A DNA stretch of 17,591 nucleotides from a bacterium (lineage in GTDB: Bacteria > Eremiobacterota > Eremiobacteria > Baltobacterales > Baltobacteraceae), in the NCBI GenBank assembly GCA_021784715.1, contig JAJYHP010000177.1:1-17591 (forward strand), in the 5' to 3' direction. A program made the translations under genes and the position numbers. Positions within the stretch are counted from its first letter, which is position 1, and each line of letters opens with the position of its first letter. The notes below the pieces were generated by a model. That model saw nothing but the letters and a program-made list of their open reading frames with translations. It ran no database searches and was not told where the DNA came from. This document shows, in pieces, positions 1-8,078 of the stretch.

Positions 1-1
1 G

Positions 2-319
2 AGTTCGACGACCGCTCCGGTCGTCATCGGCGCGTTATTGGGCTACTGGTACGAGCGCCGTTTGCGCGGCGAAAGCTTCGCCGACATCGGTAAGCGATTG
101 GGGGTCTTGCTGGCCTCGGGATTGATCGTTGGGGAGAGTCTCTTCGGCGTACTCTTAGCCGGGTTGATCGTCGCGAGCAACCATGGGACGCCGCTTGCAC
201 TGGTCGGGGATGCCTTCGTCGGGCCCTCGCAGGTGATTGGAACGCTCGCGTTCGTCGCGACGGTCGGCGGCCTCTATACCTGGATGCGACGGTTAGCGCG
301 AGGAGTTCCCGGCGCATGA
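2..319 (+). CDS. OPT-family oligopeptide/metal transporter, C-terminal fragment (cut by window start)
   Basis: The reading frame is open from base 2 and ends at TGA 317-319, leaving about 105 residues of the C-terminal end of a membrane protein. The visible part has two strongly hydrophobic stretches with the pattern GVLLASGLIVGESLFGVLLA followed by PLALVG, which I recognise as the end of OPT/YSL-type oligopeptide or metal-chelate transporters. A basic loop (YERRLRG) lies between membrane segments. Its stop codon overlaps the ATG of the next gene by four bases (ATGA), so the two are probably translated together. The substrate cannot be told from this fragment. The methionine codon at 38 is internal, not the start. 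The family call rests on motif resemblance from memory. Confidence 0.75.
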   Translation, partial: SSTTAPVVIGALLGYWYERRLRGESFADIGKRLGVLLASGLIVGESLFGVLLAGLIVASNHGTPLALVGDAFVGPSQVIGTLAFVATVGGLYTWMRRLARGVPGA

Positions 320-588
320 GAGCGCTCGATATTCTGGGCCTGAGCGCCGGAACGCTCACGACGCTCTCGTTCATGCCGCAGATGTTCCGCATCCTCAAAC
401 GTCGCAGCGCCGACGATCTCTCTTATGGCGCGCTCGCGTTTTTTATCCTCGGCATCTCGCTCTGGGTTTGGTACGGCATCGCGCTCCGCTCGTTGCCGAT
501 TCTGCTGACCAATGCCGTAACGCTGGCGCTAAATTGCTCTATTCTCGTGCTGAAGATCGCCCACGACCGTCGCCGCGCTGTGGAATGA
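316..588 (+). CDS. SemiSWEET-type small sugar transporter (PQ-loop/MtN3 family)
   Basis: The protein has 90 residues and three hydrophobic helices (about 6-27, 37-57, 62-82), the size and layout of bacterial SemiSWEETs, which dimerise in the inner membrane and carry sugars. The PQ motif is at residues 21-22 (SFMPQMFRILKRRSADDLS), followed by the expected basic/acidic loop and WVWYGI in helix 2 and PILLTNAVTLALN in helix 3. The ATG lies inside the stop of the upstream OPT gene (ATGA), and AGGAG at 301-305 is ten bases upstream, which supports this start. The 3' end overlaps the convergent msrB gene by 50 bases. The exact substrate is unknown. Confidence 0.85.
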   Translation: MRALDILGLSAGTLTTLSFMPQMFRILKRRSADDLSYGALAFFILGISLWVWYGIALRSLPILLTNAVTLALNCSILVLKIAHDRRRAVE

Positions 589-1045
589 ATCGCAGCGCGA
601 GTCCGTCGATACAGTAACGCAATCCGGTCGGCTGCGGGCCGTCGTGAAAGCGATGGCCGAGGTGCCCGCCGCAACGCGAGCAGTGCACCTCGGTGCGAAC
701 CTCACCGATCAACTGATAATCTTTTTTGTAACGCACCGCCCCTGGAAGCACGTCCCAAAAAGACGGCCAACCTTCACCCGCGTGATATTTTGCCGCCGAG
801 CTAAAAGCGGGCCGATTGCATCCGGCGCAAAGGTATCGCCCGGCGGCGAACTCTTTCTCGAGCGGGCTCGAATAGGGTGCCTCCGTGCCGCCCTCGCGTA
901 GAATTGCGTATCGCGCCGGGCCGAGCCGTCGGAGCCATGCCGCCGGGCTCATCGTGACGGCATAGCGTTCGGCACGCGCGATGCCCGGCAGCGAGGCCGC
1001 CGCAACGAACGCGCTCCCGACGCGGAGCAGTGTTCCGCGCGTCAC
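539..1045 (-). CDS. msrB: Peptide-methionine (R)-S-oxide reductase MsrB with an N-terminal signal peptide
   Basis: MsrB reduces methionine-R-sulfoxide in proteins. From GTG at 1045 the product has 168 residues. CAGC (73-76) and CSRC (122-125) are the two zinc CxxC pairs, and GLRYCIDGLALRF holds the catalytic Cys145. Residues 1-25 form a signal-peptide-like stretch (a basic start, a hydrophobic core SAFVAAASLPGIA, then ARA before the cut), so the enzyme probably works outside the cytoplasm. I chose this GTG because it overlaps the msrA stop by four bases (GTGA, 1042-1045) and gives a natural signal peptide. The frame stays open up to 1294, but that extension lies over msrA. The C-terminus overlaps the convergent SemiSWEET gene. 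Confidence 0.93.
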   Translation of the reverse strand: MTRGTLLRVGSAFVAAASLPGIARAERYAVTMSPAAWLRRLGPARYAILREGGTEAPYSSPLEKEFAAGRYLCAGCNRPAFSSAAKYHAGEGWPSFWDVLPGAVRYKKDYQLIGEVRTEVHCSRCGGHLGHRFHDGPQPTGLRYCIDGLALRFIPQRGDGRGRSSARE

Positions 1046-1515
1046 GGTGCCGGGACGTGGCAGGCGATCGCGTTGCGCTCGAAGTAGCGCTGGTGGTATG
1101 CCTCGGCGGGCCAGAAGGTGGTCGCATCGACGATCTCGGTAGCGATCGGTTTGGAGAACGACGCCTGCGCGGCGCGCTTCGAAGCCTCGGCGATGTTGCG
1201 CTGCTCGGGTGAGAGCACGAAGATCGCGGAACGATATTGCGAGCCGATATCGGGGCCCTGTCGGTTCACTTGCGTCGGATCGTGCATGCGCCAAAAATAC
1301 GCGACGAGATCGTCGTAGCGCACTTTCGAGGGATCGAAGAGCACTTCGACCGCTTCGGCGTGCCCGGTGCCGTGCGCGCAGACTTCGCGATAGGTCGGGT
1401 GTTCGGTATGGCCGCCGATGTAACCGCTGGTGACATCGAGGACCCCGGGAACCTGTAAAAACCCGGCCTCGACGCCCCAGAAACAGCCTGCTGCAAAGAT
1501 CGCTTTTTCCGTCAT
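1042..1515 (-). CDS. msrA: Peptide-methionine (S)-S-oxide reductase MsrA
   Basis: MsrA reduces methionine-S-sulfoxide, complementing the stereospecificity of MsrB next door. The 157-residue protein has the family signature GCFWG at 10-14 with catalytic Cys11, followed by GVLDVTSGYIGG and the GxGHAEAVEV motif. Cys152 near the C-terminus (IACHVPAP) could act as resolving cysteine. No signal peptide is visible, so this partner looks cytoplasmic while MsrB looks exported. A consensus TATAAT (1523-1528, minus strand) ends seven bases before the ATG, so the transcript may have no leader. The stop overlaps the start of msrB. Confidence 0.95.
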   Translation of the reverse strand: MTEKAIFAAGCFWGVEAGFLQVPGVLDVTSGYIGGHTEHPTYREVCAHGTGHAEAVEVLFDPSKVRYDDLVAYFWRMHDPTQVNRQGPDIGSQYRSAIFVLSPEQRNIAEASKRAAQASFSKPIATEIVDATTFWPAEAYHQRYFERNAIACHVPAP

Positions 1516-1528
1516 ATCACCGATTATA
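1516..1528 (-). promoter_or_regulatory. -10 element of the msrA promoter, leaderless placement
   Basis: On the minus strand a perfect TATAAT (bases 1528 to 1523) is followed by seven bases and then the msrA ATG. Transcription normally begins about seven bases after the -10, so the first transcribed base would be at or next to the A of ATG. I see no convincing -35 at 16-18 bases and no Shine-Dalgarno sequence. The element lies in the 69-base gap after dacB, giving msrAB its own promoter. Confidence 0.6.
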
Positions 1529-1584
1529 ACGCGGTCGGAGCGAACTTGGATTCGACGGATGTGGTTCTCGTCTGGCGCTCCCGA

Positions 1585-3057
1585 CTAGGGTGCGGTGACG
1601 ATCGCGCGGAGGATCGCCCCGCGCACCGCGTCGAGTCGCTTCATCGCGCCCGGGCCGCGATCCATCCAATCGTTGACGAGCAAGGCGAAGGTAACGGTCC
1701 CGTGTCGCTGCGTGGAGAGGTATCCGGCGAGCGTGCGCACGTGATTGACGCTGCCGGTCTTCGCATTGACCTTACCGCGCAGAACGGGGTCGCGGAAGCG
1801 ACCTTTCAGCGTGCCGCGAACACCCGAGAGCGGGAGCGCCGCTTCGACGATCGCCTTGCGTTGCGGGGCTCGGTCGTACTGAAGGATGCGTACCAGCGCC
1901 CGCGGCGTTATGCGGTCGTATGCGGAGAGTCCCGATCCGTCGACGATGGTGAGCGTATGCGGGTCGATGCCGACGCGTTGCAACCACGCGCGCTCCGGTC
2001 GTGCTCCGCCGAGATGGCGAAAGAGCATCTCGGCGATAAAGTTATCGCTCGGTTGCCACATGCGCGCGAGAATCGTCGCGAGCGGCGGCGAGCGGTGTTG
2101 CCAGATCGTCGTTGCTTGCGGCGGTAAGGCGCCGGTTCGCATGCCGGCTGCCACCGCAACGCCGTTCGCTTCGAGATCGGCGAGAAATGCATCGCCGATG
2201 AACGCCTGCGGATTCTCCACCGCGACGCGGAAGCGATCCGGAGCGTTCGCACCTTGCGGGATGACGCCGATAATCCGCACGACGTTCGGGTCGTTCCAGG
2301 GGCGCATCGCATCGATCGTGTCGCTCGCTTCGCTCGAGCCGGTGATCGCTCTATTCTCGATCTGCAACGAGGGCGTCTCCGGCGAGACGGAGAGCGTTAC
2401 CGCAGAGCCCGGCTGCGGCCCCGGAGCAACGGTAATATGGAGTGCGTTTTCATCGAGCGAAAGGGCGCTCGTCGGTGCGCCGTATCCATAGGTGAGATCG
2501 TCCCACGCCCAACCCGGGCGATAGAGGGCGCTGGGATAACGAAATGCGGTATCGTCGAGCAGAACCGCGCCGTCGATGCGCGTGATTCCGGTTCGCGCGA
2601 CCGCGAGCGCTGCGTCGCGCAGCGTTTTGCCGTCGAGCGTCGGGTCGCCGCCACCGCGAAGAATCAGGTCTCCGTGCAGAGCGGTCCCCGCGCGCGTACC
2701 ATCGGTAGAGAGAGTTGTGACGAAGCGATCCTCGGGGCCGAAGCGATCGAGGCTTGCCGAGCCGACGACGAGCTTAAACGTGGAGGCGGGAATGAAATCG
2801 TCATCGGGATGGACGGCGTCGATCAGCGTGCCGCGCTTGGCATCGATGGCGAGAAAGGCAACGTGAGCGCCGCGTAGCGCACCGCTGCGAGCCGCACGCA
2901 GAATCGTCGCAATGCGCGCGCGAAGACTCGCGACCGTCGCCGTTGAGAAACGCGTCGAGGGCGTCGTCGTCGGCGTGGGTGCTGCCGCCGAGGAAGCGAT
3001 CGGCACGGAGAGCGCCAGCAGGAGCGCGAGTGCGCCGAGATTCCTACGGGCGGACAT
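1585..3057 (-). CDS. dacB: D-alanyl-D-alanine carboxypeptidase/endopeptidase, PBP4 type (peptidase S13)
   Basis: This is a periplasmic penicillin-binding protein that trims or cuts peptidoglycan peptide bridges. From ATG 3057 it has 490 residues, normal for DacB/PBP4. A signal peptide (MSARRNLGALALLLALSVP, then ASSAAA) opens the protein. The three active-site motifs are all present: STFK at 92-95 (nucleophile Ser92), SDN at 337-339 and KTG at 433-435. The long insertion between SxxK and SxN is typical of S13. The start overlaps the end of lysA by 14 bases, and GGTGG lies six bases upstream. In-frame methionines further upstream would lengthen the n-region and lack a ribosome site. It is the last gene of the manA-lysA-dacB run. 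Confidence 0.92.
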   Translation of the reverse strand: MSARRNLGALALLLALSVPIASSAAAPTPTTTPSTRFSTATVASLRARIATILRAARSGALRGAHVAFLAIDAKRGTLIDAVHPDDDFIPASTFKLVVGSASLDRFGPEDRFVTTLSTDGTRAGTALHGDLILRGGGDPTLDGKTLRDAALAVARTGITRIDGAVLLDDTAFRYPSALYRPGWAWDDLTYGYGAPTSALSLDENALHITVAPGPQPGSAVTLSVSPETPSLQIENRAITGSSEASDTIDAMRPWNDPNVVRIIGVIPQGANAPDRFRVAVENPQAFIGDAFLADLEANGVAVAAGMRTGALPPQATTIWQHRSPPLATILARMWQPSDNFIAEMLFRHLGGARPERAWLQRVGIDPHTLTIVDGSGLSAYDRITPRALVRILQYDRAPQRKAIVEAALPLSGVRGTLKGRFRDPVLRGKVNAKTGSVNHVRTLAGYLSTQRHGTVTFALLVNDWMDRGPGAMKRLDAVRGAILRAIVTAP

Positions 3058-4237
3058 CGCGTGCCACCGTTTCATCGAGCGATTCGGCGCGCATCCAGAG
3101 TGCCACATCGTCGCCGCGTACGGCAACGACGGCAGGGCGCGCAAATCGGTTATACGTACTCGCCATACTCGCGGTATATGCTCCGGTATCGAGAAGCGCA
3201 ATTGCATCTCCCGCCTTTAACGATAGCGGTAGATCGTAGGTGCCCAGTTCGTCGCTCTCGCAACTTCGCCCGCAAAGGAGCGTCGGTTCGCTTGCTTCAC
3301 CCACAGCGGAGAGCACGCGCAACGGATGCGTTGCCCCGTACAGTGCGTGGCGCGGGTTTTCGTAGAGGCCGCCGTCGCAGATCGCGATGCGCTGTTGCGA
3401 GGTCCGCTTGATCGCTCCGATACGCAGCACCGTCATGGCGGCGGCGGCAACGATCGCGCGGCCGGGCTCGATACCGATCGACGGGAACGCGATGCCGTGC
3501 CGCGCAGCGCGATCGCGCATCGACGGTATGCACGCTGCGAGGATCGGTTCGGGGTCGCCGACGAAGCCGCCGCCGAGAACGATGTGCGGCACGGGAAATC
3601 CGGCCTCGGTGAAACGTGCTGCGGCGTCGACGAGCGCAAGCGCGTGTTCGATAAACGCGGCGCTATCGTCGATTTGCGAACCGAGATGCGCGTGCAGGCC
3701 GAGAAAACGCACGCGACCCTGCGCACGCCGTAAGAGCGCGAGTGCTTCGGGTTCGGCATCGGGGGCGATCCCGAATTTACTTGCTTCGCCCGCGGTGCGA
3801 ATCGCCCGGTGGGTCGCAGCGGCGATTCCGGTGTTGAGCCGTAAAAGGATCGGCGCGGGTTGCTGCGATGAGTCGCGCTCGATCGTGCGGGCGAGTTCCT
3901 CGCATCCATCGACGACGGAGCGGCCGACGAATCCGTCGACGACCAGCGATATCTCGGCGTCGCTTTTCATGCAACCGTGCAGCGTGAGCGCCTCGGGCGG
4001 AATATCGGCGCGGCGCGCGGTCTCGAACTCCCCGAGGGAGCTCACGTCGATGCCGATTCCGCGTTCGTGGAGATAGCGTGCGAAGGCGACGCAGAGAAAG
4101 GCTTTTCCGGCATACGAAACTTCTATTCCATAGCGTTCGGCCGCGGCGGTTATCCGCGCGATCGAAGCGTCGAGCGTATCGAGATCGTAGATGACCAGCG
4201 GCGTTCCAAAACGCTGCGCGAGCGCAACGGCATCCAT
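3044..4237 (-). CDS. lysA: Diaminopimelate decarboxylase LysA
   Basis: LysA is a PLP enzyme that turns meso-diaminopimelate into L-lysine in the cytoplasm. The protein has 397 residues, slightly short for the family. Landmarks in order: YAGKAF with the PLP lysine K45, HLGSQI (184-189), GGGF (222-225), EPGR (257-260), CESDELG around Cys326 and GAYTASMASTYN (352-363). These define a fold-III decarboxylase, and the CESDELG/GAY pair favours diaminopimelate over ornithine or arginine as substrate. AGAGGCG seven bases before the ATG is a good ribosome site. It lies 12 bases after manA and overlaps dacB by 14 bases. Pairing with dacB links DAP/lysine supply to peptidoglycan turnover. Confidence 0.92.
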   Translation of the reverse strand: MDAVALAQRFGTPLVIYDLDTLDASIARITAAAERYGIEVSYAGKAFLCVAFARYLHERGIGIDVSSLGEFETARRADIPPEALTLHGCMKSDAEISLVVDGFVGRSVVDGCEELARTIERDSSQQPAPILLRLNTGIAAATHRAIRTAGEASKFGIAPDAEPEALALLRRAQGRVRFLGLHAHLGSQIDDSAAFIEHALALVDAAARFTEAGFPVPHIVLGGGFVGDPEPILAACIPSMRDRAARHGIAFPSIGIEPGRAIVAAAAMTVLRIGAIKRTSQQRIAICDGGLYENPRHALYGATHPLRVLSAVGEASEPTLLCGRSCESDELGTYDLPLSLKAGDAIALLDTGAYTASMASTYNRFARPAVVAVRGDDVALWMRAESLDETVARDVRP

Positions 4238-4249
4238 CGTCGTTCGCCT

Positions 4250-5329
4250 CTATGCGTTGCCGGAGAATTGTGCAAGAAACGCGTCGATCGTGCGGTCGAT
4301 GGTGCCGGCTTGATGCATGCGCGTCCCGAGGCGCTCGGGAACCGTCGGCACGACGCAGAGAAACTCCGTCGCGTCGGTGCTGCTGACCGTTACCGAATCG
4401 AGCTCTGCGGGGACCAGGGCGCTCTGATAGGGAGCGAGGCGCAACGCGCCGCTCTCGTGGGCGATCTCGATGCTGCCCCCGAGGGCGGTGATGACGGCGG
4501 GAAGCGCGTCGGTGAGGAGCGTCGTCGTGGCGCCGCCGATGAGGGCCAAGCGTTCGACGGTAAAGTTCTCGTCGGAGATCAGTGCGGTTCGCGAACATCC
4601 TTGCCACGCGTAGGTGATCGTTTCGAGCGCCCCCATCGTGCCGGCGCGATAATCGAGGACGTCGCCGGCCTTCGCAACGTGTAGCTCGCGCGGTTTGCCG
4701 TCGTTGCCGAGGCGGTTCCAATCAAAAATGCGGTAGGTAAGATCGCTCGTTTGCTGGGTCTCGTACACGACGATACCCGGCCCGATTGCATGGAGCGTTC
4801 CCGAAGGCAGATAAAATGCGTCACCGGTCTTAACCGGCACGCGGCGAAGGATCTCGCCGAGCGTTCCATCGGCGACGCGCCGTTCGTATTCTTCGCGCGA
4901 TGTATCGCGCGTCCATCCGAGTACGATCTCGGCGTTCGGCTCGGCATGCAGCACGTACCAGCACTCCGTTTTTCCGAACGGTTGATGCTCGACACGCTGT
5001 GCGTAGGCATCGGTCGGATGCACCTGCACGGAGAGCCAGTCCCGCGCATCGATGAATTTGGTGAGGATCGGAAAGACGCGATCGGTGTCGAGCGTGCCCA
5101 TCAAGCGCTTTCCCAAGCTCGATCGCAGCGACGAAAGGGTGCTCCCCGCGAGCGGACCGTCGACCACGCGACTGCCCTCCCAGCACTCCCACGATTCGCC
5201 GATGCGCTCGTTTGGGTCACCGTGCTTGCCGAAGAGGCGAACGAGCGCATTTCCGCCCCAGATCGCGGGCGTCAGGACGGGGTCGAGGCGAAACGGCATG
5301 AGTGCAACGCTTGAGGATATATCGGCCAT
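4250..5329 (-). CDS. manA: Mannose-6-phosphate isomerase, class I (short Bacillus-like type)
   Basis: This enzyme interconverts fructose-6-phosphate and mannose-6-phosphate, feeding sugar nucleotides for surface polymers. Signature residues are visible: RLDPVLTPAIWGG at the start, GESWE, then the zinc ligands in QVHP (His104), GKTECWYVL (Glu122) and PSGTLHAIG (His180), and later QQTSDLTYRIFDW. The C-terminal ~130 residues form the second cupin-like half. I start at ATG 5329 (359 aa), where TAAAAC ends seven bases upstream, as in other leaderless-looking genes here. ATG 5299 (349 aa, beginning MPFRLDPVL) is equally possible. It heads the manA-lysA-dacB operon and is divergent from folK-folE2. 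Confidence 0.9.
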   Translation of the reverse strand: MADISSSVALMPFRLDPVLTPAIWGGNALVRLFGKHGDPNERIGESWECWEGSRVVDGPLAGSTLSSLRSSLGKRLMGTLDTDRVFPILTKFIDARDWLSVQVHPTDAYAQRVEHQPFGKTECWYVLHAEPNAEIVLGWTRDTSREEYERRVADGTLGEILRRVPVKTGDAFYLPSGTLHAIGPGIVVYETQQTSDLTYRIFDWNRLGNDGKPRELHVAKAGDVLDYRAGTMGALETITYAWQGCSRTALISDENFTVERLALIGGATTTLLTDALPAVITALGGSIEIAHESGALRLAPYQSALVPAELDSVTVSSTDATEFLCVVPTVPERLGTRMHQAGTIDRTIDAFLAQFSGNA

Positions 5330-5410
5330 AGCGGCTGTTTTACGCGCAGAAGAGCGGTGTCCTGGCGAACGCTGCGGGGAACGCACGGGCCGGGCCGGAA
5401 ACGGGAGAGC

Positions 5411-6871
5411 GTGTACCAGTTCCATATCAGTCTCGGTTCGAACCTGGGCGACCGGCAAGCGAATATACTCAGCGCCTTACAGCGTCTTCGCACGCGCGTC
5501 GAAGTGCTCGCGCTCTCGGGTTTTTACGAAAGCGCACCGGCGAACGGCGCGCAAGGCCCCGCGTTTTTAAACGTTGCGGCGGAGATTCGCGGGCCGCTCG
5601 ATATCGACGACTTCAATCGCTACGCCGCAGCAGTCGAACGCTCCGTCGGCCGCGCCGGGCACGAGCCGCTCGCCGCGCGGGCGATCGATATCGATATTAC
5701 GGTGGCGCAGGGGAACGTGCGCCCCGATATCGCAGAACGCATTTTCGATCTGCTACCTTTAGCGGAGATCGCTCCCGATCTGCGCGACGCCACCAGCGGT
5801 CGGTTGCTGCGCGAACTCGTCGCGTCGCACGGCAGTAACGGCGTGCGGAGGCTCGAGCGCTCGTTGCACTTCCTCTCCAACCGCCAAGAAGAGGAGCCGG
5901 AGGTCCGTCTCTCGCTCAATCGCGTCGGGGTCGCTCGGGTAAAACGGGTGATCCATCTCGATGTCGAGGGCGAGCCGCGCGTCTATAACGCGGAATTTTC
6001 GATGGTTGCCGATCTCGCGCCCGATAAGGCGGGCGTGCATATGTCGCGTTTCTCCGAGATTCTCGAGGAGACGCTGCTCGACGTTCTCGCCGACGGAGAT
6101 ATGCCCGCGCGAATCGAGCGTTTAGCCGAGCGTATCGCACAACGCGTCATTCGTACCCAACGAGCGGTTCGCGCCGACGTGAAGATACGCGCCGAGTTCG
6201 GGCTCGAGCGCTGGACGCCCGTCAGCGGTAAACGCGGGGTGGAGACCTACGCACTCGTCGGCATCGCACATGCCGACAGCGAAAGCACGCGACATGCAGT
6301 CGGTGTTGAAGCCGAGGGGATGACGGCGTGTCCTTGCGCGCAGCAGATGGTGCGCGAGCACTCGCAGCGGGAACTTCTCGATGCGGGATTCTCGGCGGAA
6401 GAAGCGGAGCGAGCGCTCGATGCGCTGCCCGGTGCGACGCACAATCAACGGGGGCGCGGAAGCGTGCTCATCGGCACGACCGACCGGCGCGGTGAAGCGA
6501 TTCGCGCCGAAGATCTCGTCGAGATCGTCGAATCTTCGATGTCCTCGGAGACCTACGATCTCCTGAAGCGGCCCGACGAATTCTTTATCGTCAATAAAGC
6601 ACATCATAATCCGAAATTCGTCGAAGATGTCGTGCGCGGCATTCTAGCGCGCGCACTCGATTTCTATGCCGATTTCGGCGACGATGCCTTTCTTTTCGCC
6701 AGTCAAGTGAATGACGAATCGATCCATAAACACGACGCGTTCGCCGAAGCGTTCGGAACCTTCGGAGAGTTTCGGCGAGAGCTCGCAGGCGGGGCGTACG
6801 TCGCGGCAAAGACCGATCTTGCGACCTGGCTCGGAACGCGGAGTTCGCGGATCGTCGACGCGGTGCGCTAG
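5411..6871 (+). CDS. Fused HPPK (FolK) and GTP cyclohydrolase IB (FolE2/MptA-like) bifunctional folate enzyme
   Basis: One uninterrupted frame encodes two enzymes (486 residues from GTG 5411). Residues 1 to ~160 are 6-hydroxymethyl-7,8-dihydropterin pyrophosphokinase: LGSNLGDR at 8-15, a NVAAEIRG strand, ARAIDIDIT at 90-97 and LLPLAEIAPDL. From ~170 to the end is the zinc-dependent type IB GTP cyclohydrolase: GVHMSRFSE, GMTACPCAQ at 303-311 and THNQRG at 343-348, then NPKFVEDVVR. FolE2 makes 7,8-dihydroneopterin triphosphate and FolK acts two or three steps later. The CPC/HNQRG form resembles archaeal MptA as much as bacterial FolE2, so the exact product is unsettled. GTG 5357 is an alternative start; 5411 fits usual FolK N-termini and has GGGAG upstream, though very close. 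It shares stop bases CTAG with the convergent gene. Confidence 0.9.
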   Translation: MYQFHISLGSNLGDRQANILSALQRLRTRVEVLALSGFYESAPANGAQGPAFLNVAAEIRGPLDIDDFNRYAAAVERSVGRAGHEPLAARAIDIDITVAQGNVRPDIAERIFDLLPLAEIAPDLRDATSGRLLRELVASHGSNGVRRLERSLHFLSNRQEEEPEVRLSLNRVGVARVKRVIHLDVEGEPRVYNAEFSMVADLAPDKAGVHMSRFSEILEETLLDVLADGDMPARIERLAERIAQRVIRTQRAVRADVKIRAEFGLERWTPVSGKRGVETYALVGIAHADSESTRHAVGVEAEGMTACPCAQQMVREHSQRELLDAGFSAEEAERALDALPGATHNQRGRGSVLIGTTDRRGEAIRAEDLVEIVESSMSSETYDLLKRPDEFFIVNKAHHNPKFVEDVVRGILARALDFYADFGDDAFLFASQVNDESIHKHDAFAEAFGTFGEFRRELAGGAYVAAKTDLATWLGTRSSRIVDAVR

Positions 6872-8073
6872 TGCTCGTGCTCCGCGCTGCCCTCGGCGAC
6901 GCGACGGAGCATATCGATGCGCTCGCGGAGGCTGGGATGCGATGCGAAGAGGAGCTCGAACCAGCGCGGGGATTCCGGCTCGGCGAGATTTTGCTCGGCA
7001 AGGCGTTCGAAGGCGGCGATGCCCCAGCCCGGGGCGCCGGTTGCCGCCACGGCGAAACGATCTGCCGCGCGCTCGCGATCCCGCGTGAGTTTGAGCACGA
7101 AGGGTCGTAGCGCCGTCGAGGCAAGCGCTACGCGCGCCGAAATGCGGGCGAGGAAGATCGGGCGTTTGCGCGATTCTGCATCGCGATTCTCCGGTAACAT
7201 CGAAGCGAAGAGCAGAGCGATTGCTACCTGCGCTTCGGCCGCCGCCATCAAGCGATAGGTATCGTGCGCGACATAGTGTCCAAGTTCGTGCGCGACGACG
7301 AACTCGATCTCTTCGGGGGTAAAGTTCTCGAGCAGCGTATCGCCGATCACGATACGATGCGTGCTGCCGATGCCGATGACGAATGCATTTGCCTTCGTCG
7401 TCTGCGCGCTCATGTTCATTTTCAGAATCTCGGCGTCGCCGCAGCCGTATCGCGCGGCGAGCCGCCGGAGCCGCTCTTCGATCTCCCCTTCAATCGGCTC
7501 GAAGCGGTTGAAGAGCGGTAAAATATAGAGCGGGACGACGATATTACCTAACGCGAGCAGCGGGAATGCGAACGCCGCACCGACGAGCGGCCAGCTCTTT
7601 CCGGTGCGACGAATAACCGCTCCGCCGAGCGTCGCGAGAATCGCCGAGAGCGCCGTCGCCAAAGCGACGCCTTTCATCTGTTCCAGGAACCACGCTTGGG
7701 GTTGCTGATCGGTCAAGCCGTAACGACGCTCGGTGGTATAGCCCTCGATAAAATCGACCGGTATTTCCAGGAGCGCGCCGATGGCGGTGATCGGGGCTGC
7801 AAATGCCGCCGGAGCGAGCCACGACGGGGCCTTCGCCGCGACGCTATCGATCGCGTCGGCGATCGGACTCTCCGGCAGCGCCCACGATTGCGCGAGCGAA
7901 CGCATGGTGCCGAGTACCGCAAGGGTTCGGCGCTCGCGTGCGTAGCGCACGACGTCGCGCTCGCCGTGCGGTGTCGGCGAGCCGAGCTCGGCGCGACACT
8001 GGCTCGCTCGCCAAAGAACGTAGCCGAGGCCTGCGGCGCCGACGAGCAGGGCGGCGATTCGTCGTTGCTTCAT
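6868..8073 (-). CDS. Ste24-like M48 family membrane zinc metalloprotease
   Basis: The 401-residue protein has the architecture of CAAX-protease-1/Ste24 type M48A peptidases. There are hydrophobic segments near residues 5-21, 88-107, 136-155 and 162-187, then the HEXXH zinc site AHELGHYVAHD (His262, Glu263, His266), more hydrophobic sequence and RDRERAADRFA supplying the third ligand (probably Glu334). EGYTTERRYGLTDQ and GSTHRIVIGDTLLENF are family landmarks. Such enzymes are integral membrane proteases used in membrane protein quality control; prenyl-protein processing is not implied in bacteria. The ATG lies five bases after the Mrp stop, so the two form an operon. Its own stop shares CTAG with folK-folE2. 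Confidence 0.9.
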   Translation of the reverse strand: MKQRRIAALLVGAAGLGYVLWRASQCRAELGSPTPHGERDVVRYARERRTLAVLGTMRSLAQSWALPESPIADAIDSVAAKAPSWLAPAAFAAPITAIGALLEIPVDFIEGYTTERRYGLTDQQPQAWFLEQMKGVALATALSAILATLGGAVIRRTGKSWPLVGAAFAFPLLALGNIVVPLYILPLFNRFEPIEGEIEERLRRLAARYGCGDAEILKMNMSAQTTKANAFVIGIGSTHRIVIGDTLLENFTPEEIEFVVAHELGHYVAHDTYRLMAAAEAQVAIALLFASMLPENRDAESRKRPIFLARISARVALASTALRPFVLKLTRDRERAADRFAVAATGAPGWGIAAFERLAEQNLAEPESPRWFELLFASHPSLRERIDMLRRVAEGSAEHEH

Positions 8074-8078
8074 GACGA

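Noticed and set aside
1046..1294. N-terminal extension of the msrB frame
   Set aside because: It lies wholly over msrA and encodes Arg-rich shadow sequence; the GTG at 1045 gives a normal signal peptide.
1546..2127. Plus-strand frame of 193 codons opposite dacB
   Set aside because: Antisense shadow of the dacB coding sequence, rich in Arg and without motifs.
3777..4721. Long minus-strand frame of 314 codons across lysA and manA
   Set aside because: It is Arg-rich shadow sequence overlapping two well-supported genes in another frame.
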